DNA from: Orthonyx spaldingii
Taxonomy: Eukaryota; Chordata; Aves; Passeriformes; Orthonychidae
Direction of reading: 5' to 3'
Assembly: GCA_013397795.1 (NCBI GenBank)
Contig: VZTJ01001761.1
Location: 1,161,529-1,225,528 of the forward strand
DNA length: 64,000 nt
Shown: one piece after another, positions 23,357 through 36,944 of the stretch
Position numbering within the stretch: the stretch's first letter is position 1
Layout of the letters: the number at the start of each line of letters is the position of its first letter
Notes under the pieces: generated by a model
The model's input: the letters and a program-made list of their open reading frames with translations, nothing else
Databases searched by the model: none
Told to the model about the DNA's origin: nothing
Translations under genes and position numbers: made by a program

Positions 23357-24339
23357 AGTAAATGGTGAGAATACAACTGCTGAAAATCTTTGTTATATCT
23401 CTTCAAAAGGCAGAGCTTGGAGCTTGGCATTCACACTTGATTTCCCCCAAATGCCCCCTCTTTCCTGCCCAAGCAAATAATGGGAACTAAGATAGTAGTG
23501 GCAGTTGGATCTGTTTGACCTGGTAGATGGAACAGGATCACAGCACTTTCCTAATTTTCTATTTTCAATTGCATCTCAGTTTATGTAATATCTTCCCACA
23601 CTGATATTTCTTCCCATCCTCTGACTTGCTTTTAGAATTGACTTGAATATCTATTTAAATCTTAATAGCAGGAAGAACAATATTTTTACTTTCTGGCTCC
23701 AGATAACTGCTAGGAAAGCCTTGCTGCCTACTATTTCTCTATTCTGTGACAAATACTTCTGTAAACTCTGAGCTTTGTTTTCCTGGTTATGTTTATTCTT
23801 TCTATGCAAATCAAGATTGAGAGGATACATTTAGCCCAACATTGATGTGTTTGCAGCATATCCTGCCATATCAGTACATGGCAGCAAAAAATACATTCTG
23901 TAAGTTTTGGGGGGAAAAAACCCAAACCAAACAACCCTGCAGCCATTAAGTTTCAGAAATAGCAATAACCAATGTAAAACCTGAGGCAGGGACACCAAAC
24001 CCCAAAACTATGATTTTTGTAGAACAGAAAAATGACTGGGTTGCTTTAATTGCCCAAAAGTGTGAACAGCCATTCCTAATGGGAGAGCTCCATCCATTGG
24101 ATAGGTGACTTGTAATTAAACTATGGAAACCTGTAATTTGGACTTCTGTTGCTGTCCTGAGTAACTGAGCAGCTTTTGTGTCTTGTGCACAGGTCCTTAG
24201 GGGGGCTGTTTGTCTGTGGCTGTTTTCCCAGCTCCTCTCAGCACAAAGGAATCCCCTGCAGAGTTACCTAGGGAAGGTCAGGGCAGAAGGAAGGTGTTGA
24301 GGGTTTTAGAGCAGTCTTTTGGAGACCTTCCAGCGGGCA
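23357..24339. other. No gene seen
   Basis: Unique AT-rich sequence with a G/A/C-rich patch near 23908-23935. Nothing recognised. Confidence 0.45.
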
Positions 24340-24700
24340 CATTTTCTTTCCCTCAGCATGAGTGAGCATTTTCCAAAGGCATAAACACACCTGGGACTCC
24401 TCACCAGAAGTACCCTCCTTACAATGTGCTTTGGTGTCTGTCTCGAATGATGCTGGTGTGCTCACACATTTTTACTCTGCACATCTCCCCCTGCTCTCCC
24501 GAAGTGGTGTTTCGGGCAAGATGAACAGCCCTGGCTCCTTTCTCAGCTGTCTCTGGGCCTTTCACAGAGGGTCGCAGCACAAATCCCGTAGCACAGAGGT
24601 GTTTATGTGCTGTGCTGCAGCATCCGCAGAGCCTGTCTGCCTGTGGGCTTGTTTGTACCGCGATGTGTTGCTTTGCACAATAAACTGAAAAACGAGACCT
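24340..24700 (+). other. CpG-enriched block ending in a poly(A) signal; possible LTR remnant or terminal exon
   Basis: About ten CpGs lie within roughly 250 bp (CTCGAATG, CCCGAAGTG, TTTCGGGC, GTCGCAG, CCCGTAG, ATCCGCAG, ACCGCGATG, AACGAGACC), in contrast to the flanks. It ends in TTTGCACAATAAACTG with AATAAA at 24679-24684, the layout seen at the U3/R end of many retroviral LTRs and at the end of polyadenylated exons. Open frames exist on both strands but none resembles a known protein. I could not match it to a named LTR family and see no target-site duplication. Confidence 0.25.
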
Positions 24701-27700
24701 TGGTTGTGGGTGTTTGCAAAACAAAGCTCTGCTAAAGAGGTGTTTAGCTTAAGTGGTCCTTGGCGTTGGAGAGCCCTGCAATTTCTGAATCTATCCTGTC
24801 CCTGGCTAGCCAGCTGCTCGTAAAAGCAGTTAACCAAAACTGTGGAAAGCCTTGAGAATCCAATTTAATACTGACATTTTTCTCCTGCTGTGTGGCTTTA
24901 CAGTTCCTAGTTGTAGCTCGCAGAAAATGCTGAATTGTTTTAGGAGACTGCTCTAAGGCAGTGGCGTGGCTCTGACTGGCTGTCTCCGTGTACAGCAGCG
25001 AGTTTTGGTTTGAAGGCTCTGCAGAGCAGTTGCTGCTCCTACACGTTAGCAAACTTTATCCTTTCAAGTTGGTAATTTTTCTATCTACTCTGAAATTCTT
25101 GTTCTGTAGGTTGCTAAGTAACACCCGCACGTATTTAATTTTCCATGTGCTCTGAATGCCAGTCTTCCATGCAAAACACCTTTCCAAAATTAGCGTCTGT
25201 CAAGCTCCTGAAAGGTAGTGGTGCTGTGACGCAAGTCAATCATGTTGCCTGCTGTAGGTGTTAATTCTCCCATCTAAAGACACTTGCAGAATCACTAATA
25301 TGGTGAATCTCCAGTTCTTTTTAGCTACAAGAAGACAATATCTTCTGAAATACTTGCACACTAATTCCAGAAAGAGTAGATTGCAGGGGGCACACTTACG
25401 ATATCAATATGTTCATTATGGTGATAATTGATCTTTTAAAGCTGAGTTTTCCTTAGAGTGCAGAGTTCTGAAGGGACCTGGGCTGAATCTTTAGGTAAGT
25501 AGGTAATTTTCCTGTGCCCCAAGGCTGGCTGACCACTGTGCTGAGGATTTTAGAGAGGGGCAGGCATCATGAAGATGTGAGGGAAGGGTTGATGGTGAGC
25601 ACAGGAAACTTTTCCTTTCTTTTAACATGTTTTATCTTGTAGAAGGAAGGATTGGATCTACACCTTTTCTTCCTCCACCTCTAGAAATTCTGTATACTGT
25701 TCCACTGGACATATGTGTTATAGCAGACACTTTTAAGTGTTTTTCTTCCTGTTTGCCTGTGAGTGTTCCTTGTTTGCTTGTATAGTCTAAGCAGGTGGGC
25801 TGAGCCTGTTTTGAGAAGAATATCAACAGATGAACGAGGCACTGTTTATGCTGAGCCCAGGAGCTTCTGTGCCTTTCCTTGAGTGTACCTTCTCTGTCTC
25901 ATGAACTTCACACAGCAGAGTGTCTTGTGCACTTCCACGGAGCAATGAGGTAACTCTGGATAACCAATTATATGCAAAATATCCGCATAAAACACATCAC
26001 AATCACGGTAGCACAGCCAAAAATACCAGAACTTTGTAGCTGCAGCAACGAATAAGCCAAAAGTGAATGAATGTGAAAGTAAACAAACCTGCCACTGCCT
26101 TTTGTAACCTCTGGAAGCCCAGGCAACTGCTGCAAAGCACCGTGGCGGGTTTGTCGTGGTTACTACAGAACTGACTCATGAGGTGTAGGATTAGGAATTG
26201 CAAAAGCCCTTCCTAATGTCTCCCTCTATTTACTTACAGATTAGCTGGCTAAAGATGTGGGAGTGAGCCCTACCTGTTGCTGAATGGCCAATCCGCAGTG
26301 CTTTGCAGAAGGTTCTTGATCCTTTCTGCCACCCAGTTCCTGCTGGCTGTGACAGCCACCCCGGGGTGTGACTTGGCTGCTGATGGATGTTTTAGCTGTT
26401 CTCAGTTATTGCTGCATTGTTCTCATTATCAGTCCCCTGAAACTTTTATGTCGTTCTCGAAGGCTAGTGGTATTCCTTTTTTCTTCACATATGGAGAATA
26501 ATGCTAAAAAAAGGATTTGAGGTGCTGGTTAGGAGGTATTTCAGAAGCCAAATTTTTTTGGAGGATTTTCACCTCAAGTGAACTTTCTGGTAATTTAGAA
26601 AGACATGGGTTTACATGGTGGAATAGGCTGCCAAGCTCCTGGGTTTCTTTGTGTTTAGCAGTGTTACGAAAAACAAAACCATTCCAGTGGCCAAACTCCC
26701 TTCATTTCTCCCCTAACAACAAGGACAGTGTGATTTAATGTGTTCTCTTGGATTCAAACTTCTGCTGTGTTGTGGGATCACAAAAGAAAGTTGCTGTCCA
26801 GAATACATGTTGTAAGTGTGTGAGATCTTCATTTGACATCCCTGTTTCACAGATGCAGAGCTGGGGCATAGTGAAATTAAAGGCCACCCTTTCTTCCCCC
26901 TCTCCATGTGAAAATCAGGTTTGAATGGAAGTCTCTGAAATGCTACATCTTCTGAGAAGCTTCTTAGCCCTGAGGGAAAAACCTGCAGAGAACCGAAAGT
27001 CATTGTTGTCTTTATTTAAGGGAAGTTGGAAGGCAGAGGAGAGGGTCTGAGTTTTGAAAGGCTTTGAATGCTGATCAGGAGAGAGAGTTCTTGTCTTCAC
27101 TGACACAGCCTATATAAATATATATGACCCAAGGAAGTCAGAGACCCAAATTTATTACCTGTAGTTGGTCCTGACCTCTAAGATTTAGACTGACTGGCAG
27201 CAGATGGAGGCATTCCCTTTATAAAGTATCATTGCTCTGCTGCAAAGAAATGGAAGTTCAGGTGCCCAAAGAGTAGAAACACAACTGTGATTTGGTGGTC
27301 AAAGCAGACAGGACTGAAATAGAAGGTGGCTTGAGGTAGGAAACCTGCTCCTTAAAACTGCTGGGCATGTTGATTAAAGAGCTCCTGGATGCAGCAGCCG
27401 TAGGAGCAGGGCTGTTACAATGGGGTTTTGCTTCTCAAGGACCTCCTCCTAACAGTGCATTTTGTTGTCACCTCTGTTAAAGGACAAGATGAATTTGGTC
27501 CCAGTGTTTGTAATGAGAGAGGGCACAGGACTGGGTTCTTTCCTTCTGCTCTCTTGTGGTGCTCTGAACTTTCCTGCCCCAGAACAACCAAAGTGGGAGT
27601 GTGACTGTTCCCCCCTTCCAAATCTGGGAGGTACAAAAGACTAAACCTGAAAATTCATCACATTTTCAGTCAGTTACAAAACCTAAGTGAACAACAATAT

Positions 27701-30166
27701 TAATTTTGTCTGACTCTTATGCACAACAGGATCTGGAGAAAATGGAGTATAAAGTTCAGACCTCAGCAGATAATGCTGCAGGATGTTCTCAGACACAGCT
27801 GGTGCTTTGGCTGTCCATAACTGGGACTCCAGGAACTCTTAACTGGAGTTTAATGGGGTCTGGTGTACAAAGGCCAGCACCTCTATAGGTACCCATTATG
27901 TGTAATACTGTCAGAACAGGAATATAAACTCTCTCAGAAAGGGATTTAACCACAGATAGATACTTCCTTGAGTGCTGTGTTGACATTCATTGTTTATCTG
28001 TTCAGACTAGTCATATTTGGAAACACTGTTCTATTCTGACATATGACTTTTCCCAGGAGCAGCAAGACTCACAACGAAGATTTCACAATAAAGAAAATTC
28101 TGTTCCTCTATGTGGGAATGTTATAGTAAAGCAATGACAACTCATTTGGCACAAGGTTGTTTTGTTTTCAGCAAGGATTCCCCCTCCCCCCCCCATCCCT
28201 ACATATTTTTGATGTGCTTCCATGTGTTGAGATTTTGTTTTGGTTTTTAATGTCTTTTTTTTTTTCCAGGAGGGTGGGGGTGGATCATTTTACATTTAGC
28301 CTCCCAGCCATCCACTTAGAAACCAAACCATGCAATAGGTATGAAGAACCCGAGTCCAGGCTTGTGTGTTTCGGTGTCATCACCAGCAGTGGAGTTGCTC
28401 CTCATTTATCACCACGTGAACAAGTTCAGCATCAGTCCCTGGGGATCTGCTCAGCTGGTGCAGCACTGGAATTACACATCCCCCTCCAGGCAAAGGGGAG
28501 TCATGGTGTGAAATATTGAGAAGTGGCACAAACACACAGACAACAACTTAAATACCAGGTAGCAGTTCCAAACCCGCATGACTGGAAAGGCTGAGGTATC
28601 TGCAGTAACCAGTGAGGCCAGTAAACATTAGACACCAGTAGCATTCCCTGGCTCAGTGTTAATGCCATGTAAGTCCAGGGTGTATTTGGAAGTCACTGAC
28701 GTTTCTGGAGGTTGCAGTTCTTCTGATGTCTGATCTCCTCGGACTTTTGTTTAAATGCAGTGTGCAGTGTTGAAGTGGAAATTATTTTTACCCTGTTGCA
28801 CCAGATCTTTTTTCCAAAGTACAAGGCTAATTAACCAGGTTTCAGTGAATTACACTGGGGATGACAGTCTAGCAGCTGAAAAGTCATTAGACTTTTTTGC
28901 AACCTTCCCTGGAGATAAAGTGGTTATTTTGGGCAGAATACACATATGGTGAAATCTGGTCCTCAGTGTAGTTCTTGGAAATCTTCCTCATGATCACAGT
29001 TTGCACCCACCTAAAATTCCTAAGTTATAAAGAGGGCAGCATTTTCCTGCCTCAGTGTTTGTTGCCCCATCCAAAAACTCTCACTATGTATTTAGGAGCT
29101 GGAAGAACCACAGGGCTGCACTTTGAAAGAAGAAAGGAGAAAGACGGGAGGTTTTCAAAGACGTGATTTTGTGAGGATAGCAAATAAAAACCCAGTGGCA
29201 TTGCCAACACTTCTGAAGCATTTCTGAAAAAGCTGGTAGGCCAGCCTTAGCCTGAATGTGTTTGCTGCATGTTGCTGAAACTATAGTTCAGGTTATGTTG
29301 CTGTTACTATTCTAAACCCTAGGAAGTGGGTGTTTATAAGTGCAGTCAACATTCCCTCTGAGCAAAAAGCTGGCCTTAAAAGGGAGTTGTCCCAACAGCA
29401 AGAAGGATTATTTAAAGAAAAGAAAATGCTAAATTTTTGCTGTTCAGAGAAAAACATAAAAAAAGAAGAGGAAGCAAAGCCAGGGATGGAATATTACAGT
29501 GTTGCCCACACACAATTTTTTTTCTTTTCTTTAGTGGCTTTTTTCCAAAAGTCATTCAGTACAGCCAGTGCTCATTTGTGATGGAAAATGAGTGAAATGC
29601 CTTTTTTGCATGTTTAATTAACTTGTTTAATTAGGAAAAAATACGGTAGCAAATGCACAGAAATGCATTGTCACTGGTAACATTATAGTATTTTACTGCT
29701 CACAGTCACTAAAGTCAAGGACAGGCTCCTGGTGTTTCATTTGCTCCTCTGTTTTACTCAGTAGCTCCATAACATTTTGCTGCAGCACTGGAGAGAGATG
29801 GCAGTGGGTTTGCCCAGGGGGTACCCTCCCAACCTGCCACTGGGAGAGAGGGATGCTGGCTTGAGGTGAGAGGGAAGGAAGAAGGAATGGGGATGGACAG
29901 TCCTGAGGCTGCTGGAGCCTTCTGACACAGCTGCCTCCAGGCAAGGTGTCCTAAGTCCCGGTTTAACAAAGGCAGGGACTATGACACAGTCCATACCAGG
30001 GACTCGTAGCCCAATAAACCCTGCTCCAGACCTGCCTTTATTTAACACTGTTAATAAATCACAGGATTTCCAGACATCTCCAGTTTCCGTGACATCTGCT
30101 TTTTCCACTTTCAGGTCTGATGCTTTCTGTCCCTTTTAATCTTTCTCTTGTGCCTCCCCTTCACAG
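24701..30166. other. No gene seen
   Basis: Gene-poor sequence. An AT-rich block near 25390-25445 might be conserved; short homopolymers occur at 28184-28193 (C-rich) and 28255-28266 (T). Overlapping open frames at 29.69-30.11 kb on the minus strand are unsupported. No transposable element was recognised. Confidence 0.4.
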
Positions 30167-30240
30167 GGATATTCCTAAGGCACGAACTCGCCATCGACCG
30201 AAGGCGAAGCTGCTGCTGGGATTTCTCATTTGTGACCAGA
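30167..30240 (+). other. Candidate isolated exon start: strong acceptor followed by a CpG cluster
   Basis: A strong pyrimidine tract and acceptor (CTTGTGCCTCCCCTTCACAG, ending 30166) is followed by five CpGs in about 28 bp (30181-30208), unlike anything within several kilobases. Two frames are open beyond the segment, but the peptides are unfamiliar. No good donor follows immediately; a second acceptor-like CCTCCTCAG lies just after. It could be an exon of an unannotated lncRNA or a retained regulatory CpG cluster. Confidence 0.2.
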
Positions 30241-33200
30241 GTTTCTCTTTCCCTCCTCAGCTGCTGCTTGTGGCAAGATGCTGGCACTTTCTGTCAGCTT
30301 CTTGTGGGTTCCTTGACAAATTGGGTGCTCTCAGAAAAATCAAGTGCAGTGCTCCAGTGGTGTGGGTGTGCCTGTATTTATCCATCCAGATATCACTAAT
30401 GCACGTGTGCTGTGTGACAGGGGGAGGCTGAGGAGCATCTGCACAGGATAACCAGCACTGAAGTCCTGTAGAGTACATGTATTAAAATCCTGGCACCTGT
30501 AGTCCTATTAACACAAAATCTTCTCTCAAGTGAAACTTTTGAAGAAAATCATACTTTGAGCCCTTGAGACTGTAAAGCAGGAACAAGCCTTCTTTTTTTT
30601 TCCAAGACATGAAAAAAAAAAAACCAAAACCTTCAAACTATAACAACTTATTTTAAAATGTATTGAGAAACACGGGGAGGCAAAGAAATGAGGCAAGATC
30701 TCTGCAAAGAGGACTGCAGTCAGACCATTTGTACTGCACAGTATGAAATCATACAGGGCTCCTCGTGTCTGTGGGTTACAAATCAGTCCCTCATCCCCTG
30801 CCTCCTGCCACTCCAAACCGAGTTTGCATCCAAATTGTTTGTGTTCACCAGTGAATCTTCTTTTTCCCAAGAAAAGGGGAGAGCCACAGCAGTCTGTGCT
30901 CACCAAGGAGGGCAGAGCGTTCTGCAGCGCCAGCGCTGGCACTGCCAAACCCAGGACAGGCTCTCATGTCCCAGCCTTCCTGTGGTCTGGTTGTTCTTTG
31001 GCTGCAGTTCACTCAACAGGATGGTTCTAGCAGACAGGACAAAAACAAGGTGAAATGCAGCCAAGGTTACACAGCTGACCTTGGTAAGCTGCTGCAATTA
31101 AAGCTAATTTGTTGTCTCACTCCTCTGTGCCACCTTTGTATCACGATGCCTCTTGGCTACAGAATGATGCTGTAGTTGGAGTTCTTGGGTCAGGTTGAAG
31201 GAGCATGAAAGAACATTTGTGCCTTTGCATTGAGGTTTCTGTCCACATTGGTTTAAATTTTATAAACTTTTTTTGTACTAGTCTGCCCATCACAGCACAT
31301 TGTCATGTTTGTTATTCCTCCAAAACTGTAAGGACTGGTAAGCCAAAGAATACCACTGAACAGAGAGAAAGTCACAGACGAGAAATGCCAAGAAATGCAG
31401 AGCTCTCAAAATATTTTCTCCTTGAATATTCAAAGTGAGGACATTAAGGTGGAGAATTTGGGGGAGGACTGCAAATTTCCTGTAGTAACTCACAAGGGGC
31501 GAGGTTGGAACTGCTACATCGGTTCTGCTCTTTTATGATCAATTGTGATGTAAATGCTGATGGCTGCCTAACAGGCAAAACAAAGTAGGGAAATGATGAG
31601 TCATTTGTACTCCTAGCTTGTCTGAACAAGTAATGTGCAAGTCAAGTTTCATTTAAGTGCAGCAGAACTCTCCCCCAAGAATTATCCTCACAAGGCAGGG
31701 CAGTGGGAGACCAAGGAGGGCTTTGGATCTTCAGCCACAGACCCCTCAAAGAGACAATTTCCATCTTGCCAAGGCTGCCCAGCTTCAGTGCCCATTATTC
31801 CAGAGACACTGAAATACACTTGACAGCAGCCTTCACTGGAGTATGTTGTTATGTGAGTGGAATTTTTTCTGTTGCTCTTCAAGGGCATGATCATATTTCT
31901 CCTGATGTGAGAGAATATATCCTCCCTGTGGGGAGAAAGCACCTATACCTCTCCAGCAGCTGGGAAGAACTGGCTGGCTGCCCTTGCCATCCAAGAGGTT
32001 CAAAGAAGGCTCTGTCTCACTACCCTCACACCTCATCCTGCTCCCAGCTGCAGCTCAGATGGCAAAAGCACCTTTAATATTTGCCTTCTAAAGCATCATC
32101 TAAATTATCTCTCTGTTGATTATCTTATGTCCTATTGCGGTTTTTTTTTCTGCATAAACAAAGATTCTTTAGTAAAAGGATTTTCTTCAGCAGCAGAATA
32201 CTTTCCTTCTCCACAAAAGGAGGGATGTCTACACTGGTAATCCAAGATACAGCAGTCATTAGGAAGTTGTTAGTACAACTCCCAGTGACTTCAGCAAACC
32301 CTGGAAGAAAACCCAAAGCTCATGGAAATCTCCAAAGGTATCTGTGGTGCAGTAGCATGAACCTAACAGTGACATCCATGGTGAGTGTACCCGTCTGTAG
32401 CTCAGAAACATTGTCCTTTTCCTGGCAGCTGTTCCGAAGGCTGATGTGAAGCCCGGTCCAAGCTGCCTGCTGTCATCTGCTGGGATGTTATTGAAGTAGA
32501 TGCATGGGAAACAAGTTATGGTTGTGCAAACAGCCAGAAATTGGGGGAAACCAATTTCAGCAGCCAAGGTGCTGTGTGTGTATATATAGCAAAAGTGCAA
32601 TCCTTTGAAACTGTGCAGTGAATAGGATGCAGTTGGAAACGTCCTGCAAAGGGAACAAGAACATAGTCTTGCAGTTTTGAAAACTGCTGCTTGAATAAGT
32701 AATCCAGTTCCCAATTCAGAACCAAAATAGCCTTCCTGTTGGTGCAGTGCTGCAGTCTGTCACAGTTGGCAGCGAGAGTTTTCCCTTTTGGTTGACTTTA
32801 GGTTCAAGTAATAATAAGAACATGCCTGAAGTGCAGTTTCTCTTCACAAAAGGCCTTTTTTTTGCACATTATTTATTAAAGGGTGGCCCCATCATTTCAG
32901 TGTTGTACAGTTACATGTTTTGGTAAAAATCCACCTCTAATATGAGGTGCCATTTGAAACACAAGTGTGTTTTCTGCTTAAGTTTTGGTAAATGTATCTT
33001 GGACATCTGCTCTCACTTGCAGAAGGTAATTTTTTACTTAATCACCTGGCTAATAAAGATTAAAAGTCTGATTCAGATCCTTCTTACAACTGGTGGCATA
33101 AATCAGTAGGAGCATTACTGACTTCAGGCTTTGTAAGATTCTGATTAAATAACTAAGGGAAAATTTAATATTACTTAATGAAAGCAGATGCCAGGTAAAG

Positions 33201-33269
33201 CAGTGGGAAATGTCCTATTATTCAGTTAATAGGGCTTCAGTGAGTCAGTCAAAAGCTCCTGGAACAATT
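30241..33269. other. No gene seen
   Basis: Dense overlapping short open frames at 30.5-32.7 kb on both strands lack domains, start context and splice support, and I treat them as chance. No repeats were recognised. Confidence 0.4.
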
Positions 33270-33800
33270 TAGAAAAAGTTGACGGAGGAAGCCCGGGAGG
33301 TTTGGATGGTCCCGGTGTCGCTGAGCAAGCACGTACAGTGAACCAGCATCAGCCAGCAAAGCACCAGGGCACGTGAGTGGCAGAGAGCAGCTCTAAACCA
33401 CATCTGGGGATTTCTCTGAACATGCATTTCATGAGACAGAACTGCAGGGTTGACTGTGGGGCAAGAGACGGGTTTTGGAAGCAGCAGGAATAATCAGAAG
33501 TGTAGCTGATCCCAAGGCGAACCAGGAGCAGTGCAGCAGGGAATCTCAGCCATCAGTGTTCACGTGTCTGAAACGGAAAAGTTCACAGGAAAAATTGCAG
33601 AGATCAATGTCCAAGCAATCCTGTGCGTGATGTATCAGTTGCTTATGAAGGAACTCACTTCTTTGCTGAATTCAGCCAGACGCGTGAAACAATCCATCAG
33701 ATTTGGAATGAGCAGTTGGATGGATTAAACACAAATGTAATTAGCTTTTTGTCTTGTGCTTGATGCTTGTCATTTAAAGTGATGAGGAAGCAGGAGAGAG
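33270..33800. promoter_or_regulatory. CpG-dotted, possibly conserved segment
   Basis: 33283-33375 holds a CpG cluster (GACGGAGG, CCCGGG, CCCGGTGTCGCTG, CACGTAC, CACGTG) followed by a donor-like GGGCAC/gtgagtgg at 33372. 33560-33800 contains further isolated CpGs (GTGCGTGATG, AGACGCGTGAAAC) and AT-rich motifs such as GTAATTAGC, without repeats. A + strand frame of 65 codons (33531-33728) crosses it but has no recognisable domain. I read it as a candidate enhancer or lncRNA promoter. Confidence 0.25.
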
Positions 33801-36755
33801 CTCTGCTAAAAGCCTACTGTATTACACTTGTGAAAAATGCCTGGCTGTTCTGTTTATAGACTGCTCCATAGCTGTAATCTTGAGCAGCCAGTAAGGAACT
33901 TCACCATCAGCAAAGCTAAATAAGAACAACCTAATCATTGTGTCTGAGCATTTTGCTTATTGCTGTAAAAACACAAAGTGCTCATATTTACTTATGAAGG
34001 ATCCAGAGTGCACTATGGGCTCCTGTGACTAAAGGAGCTGTCCTCCAGTGTAATTTAAACTTCCTTGCTCATTCATAACCACAACCACAAGGTTAAACTG
34101 ACCTTCTCTGTTCTTCTGAGTTTCATCCCTGAAAAATGCACTGAATATCCACCCCTGCCAAAACTATGGATGTTCCCTTCACATGAATTTTAAGTCTAAT
34201 ACAGAACCCTGTCCCAGGTATGTGACTAATTCTTAGTCATATTAACAGAAGTTTTTCATCTTGAATAAGGCAGAGTGTGTCCTTCCCTCTCCCACCATAT
34301 GACAGATTTCTCTCTTGAAAACTATGTCCTAGTGATATGAAAATGAACATATCAACCTCAATCCTTCTTGATGACAGTGCAAACACCCAAACCAAAAGAA
34401 TGAAAAGCTTGGAGGAGACACATGGTCCTCAGACCACTACAACAGAGAAGCAAAACATTGCACGCGATGTCAGAGCAGGCTTCATGAAGGGATCCAAGAG
34501 CTCCAAAGAGAAAATTCTGTTCTCTCTGCCCCTGGAGTGTCTGGGATCTTCCAGCATGCTTTACCCTGGGAAATGCCAATTCAGGAGCATCTGACACAGT
34601 GCAGAATTTTTGACTGTGATAGGCAGTAAAGTGTTTAGAGAAGCCCATAAAACGAGATTTTAATTTTAGGACTTGGCAAACACTGCTCTGATTTCTTGTT
34701 GTTGAAGCACTGTGCTGTGGGACGAGTATCAGAAGTTCACTAACAACAAATCAGTCCAGTGGCATCCGATTCCCAAAGAACAGGATTGAGTTGCAGCCGA
34801 AAGTTACGGACTGATAGAGACTAAGCCCTGAATAGAAGCTAAATATAGGTATATACACATGGATCCATAACCTCAGAGAGGAAGCTCCTGTGCTGGCTGT
34901 ACTGACATGGCTCATTAATGGCAGTCTTACAGAAAGGGGAAACAAGCCCATGACAAACAGGCTCATATTCGTTATTTTCAGGCCCCGTGATGTAATACCT
35001 TTTTCAGGCACTACCGCACAAAGTTTCTCGTTCTTGAGTTTCTTTTTCCTCTGGAAGGAATAGAAACTTAGCAAGTGCTGCAAAATGCAGTCAGTCAATG
35101 CCTGGATTGTGTCCAACTCACTGAAGCACATGAAAATGCATGGGAGAAATGGGTTGATTATTAAAAAGTCAAGCCTTATAGAAAGCAAAGGGAAATATCA
35201 GCAGCTATTTTAGACATTCGTGCTTACTCTCAGTCCTTTAAGCTGATTGTTTTAAGGCATGTTAAACTAACTGTGAAATGTACTTATCAGTTACATTGCA
35301 CTGCCAGTTTAGTGTCAATAGGAAATTCATTGTATCAGAGACAAACTCTTCATGGTTTTGGTTGTTTGTTTTTTCTTTCTTTAAATAATCTGGAGTAAAA
35401 GCATAACCCATCATCATCCATAGGGGTGAAGAATTTTTTTTTTAAATTGAGGAGGAAACTTGAAATGCCAAATACCTATGTTAGTGAGCTTTGGCCTATG
35501 ACTTACAATTAAAATGTTTGAATGTAAATGATAAAGAAATGATCTTGGAATACCTCCAAGCAACTCTGTGTCCTTAGAAAATATGTGTCCCTAGAAGATG
35601 TGTGGCTGATGATGTGTCACTCAGTGTAGGAGAGCATAAAAGGTGTTCAAAGCACCGACCTTGCCCTGTAATGCTACACTTGCTCTTTTAGCGTAAGCAA
35701 TATGATTTTTTTTTCACTCTTCATCATTCTGGTGCCAATTTCATAGTTAAAGCAATTAAGGCTACACCCAGTGGAACTGGAGGAACCATTTGAAAAATAG
35801 AGTCTAGCTGTGGGTAATGCAATAGGTGCATTTATCATCTTCAGCCTTGGCAAGTGGACAGGTAAAACAGAACCCAAATTGTGGTCCTGGCACCTTCACT
35901 TCTTAGCTGTGAGCCCACAGAATAATTTTTTGTCTACATTTAGAGAGTCCAGCTCCTCTTGGCAGCTTTCTGTGCTTGCTTCATGCAGCACCTTTCCTGC
36001 TGAGGTGTTCCTGGGATCTGCATTAGCTTGAACTCCCTACCCAGAGCTGCAAGGACACCACGACGAGGCCACAGGGGCTTCAGCACAGGCTGCCACCAGA
36101 GCAGAATGATGAGAACTTGCATTCTGATGGTGAACAGTGTGTTAAAAGCCCGTGCTGGTACATCTTCATCGCTGCCTTCCATGCCGGCTGGCAGAGATGT
36201 GCTGTGCCTTCACTTTACTATGTAGATTAGACAGATTCATTCCACATCTCCCTTCCTCCCACTGGCCCTTCCACAACACAGTAGGATTCTGTCACACTCT
36301 AACATATTTTTCTCCCCATCCTCACGTTTTTCTTTGAAAACACTCATCGCAGGGGGTGGTGGTGCTGAAGCTTAGTGTGACACCATCTGTTGAGCAATCC
36401 CAGCCTGGTTTCCAATAGCCCACCTGAAATGCATGGTTACTTCCAGCCTTTCCTTTCGCTGCAGTGCTGGCTGAGCAAGCCACCTTGCTTCTTGCTGGTG
36501 TCAGCAACCACAGCCTCTCTGAGCACATCAGGGTGTAGGGAGAAATTCTTGTTTCACAGCAACACTTCCAGAGTTCCTGTCAGCTTCCACAGATCCCAGA
36601 CTTCACCCAGGATATCCCTGCTTCCCCCGCAAAGTGTTGCATAAGCGCTCACGTAATCCCCTGGGAGGTGGTAGGACTGGTCCTCCATGGCCACAGCAGC
36701 TTTCTCCACGCACAAACCTGGCCCCAAGCACTGCAGGGATGTACCCAAGTCTTGA
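33801..36755. other. No gene seen
   Basis: AT-rich to about 35.7 kb, then more GC-rich towards the solo LTR. A minus-strand frame of 145 codons at 34751-35188 is unsupported. Nothing else recognised. Confidence 0.4.
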
Positions 36756-36761
36756 GTAGTC
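36756..36761. repeat. Left copy of the 6-bp target-site duplication (GTAGTC)
   Basis: GTAGTC directly before the TG that begins the LTR (window view); repeated exactly at 37844-37849. Confidence 0.75.
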
Positions 36762-36938
36762 TGGTTGTGGAAGGTTGGATGCCAGGCACCCACCAAAGCC
36801 ACTCTGTCATCCCCCTCTGCAGCTGGACAGGACAGAGAAAATATAATGAAGGTTCATGAGTTGGATAAGGACAGGGAGAGATCGCTCACCAAATACCATC
36901 ATGGGCAAAACAGACTCAAATTAGAGACAGTAATTGAA

Positions 36939-36944
36939 TTTATT
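36939..36944 (-). promoter_or_regulatory. LTR polyadenylation signal (minus strand)
   Basis: TTTATT on the + strand is AATAAA on the minus strand, about 180 bp from the 3' end of the solo LTR, and fixes the element's orientation. Confidence 0.6.

Noticed and set aside
34751..35188. 145-codon minus-strand frame
   Set aside because: No recognisable motif or promoter; AT-rich intergenic sequence.
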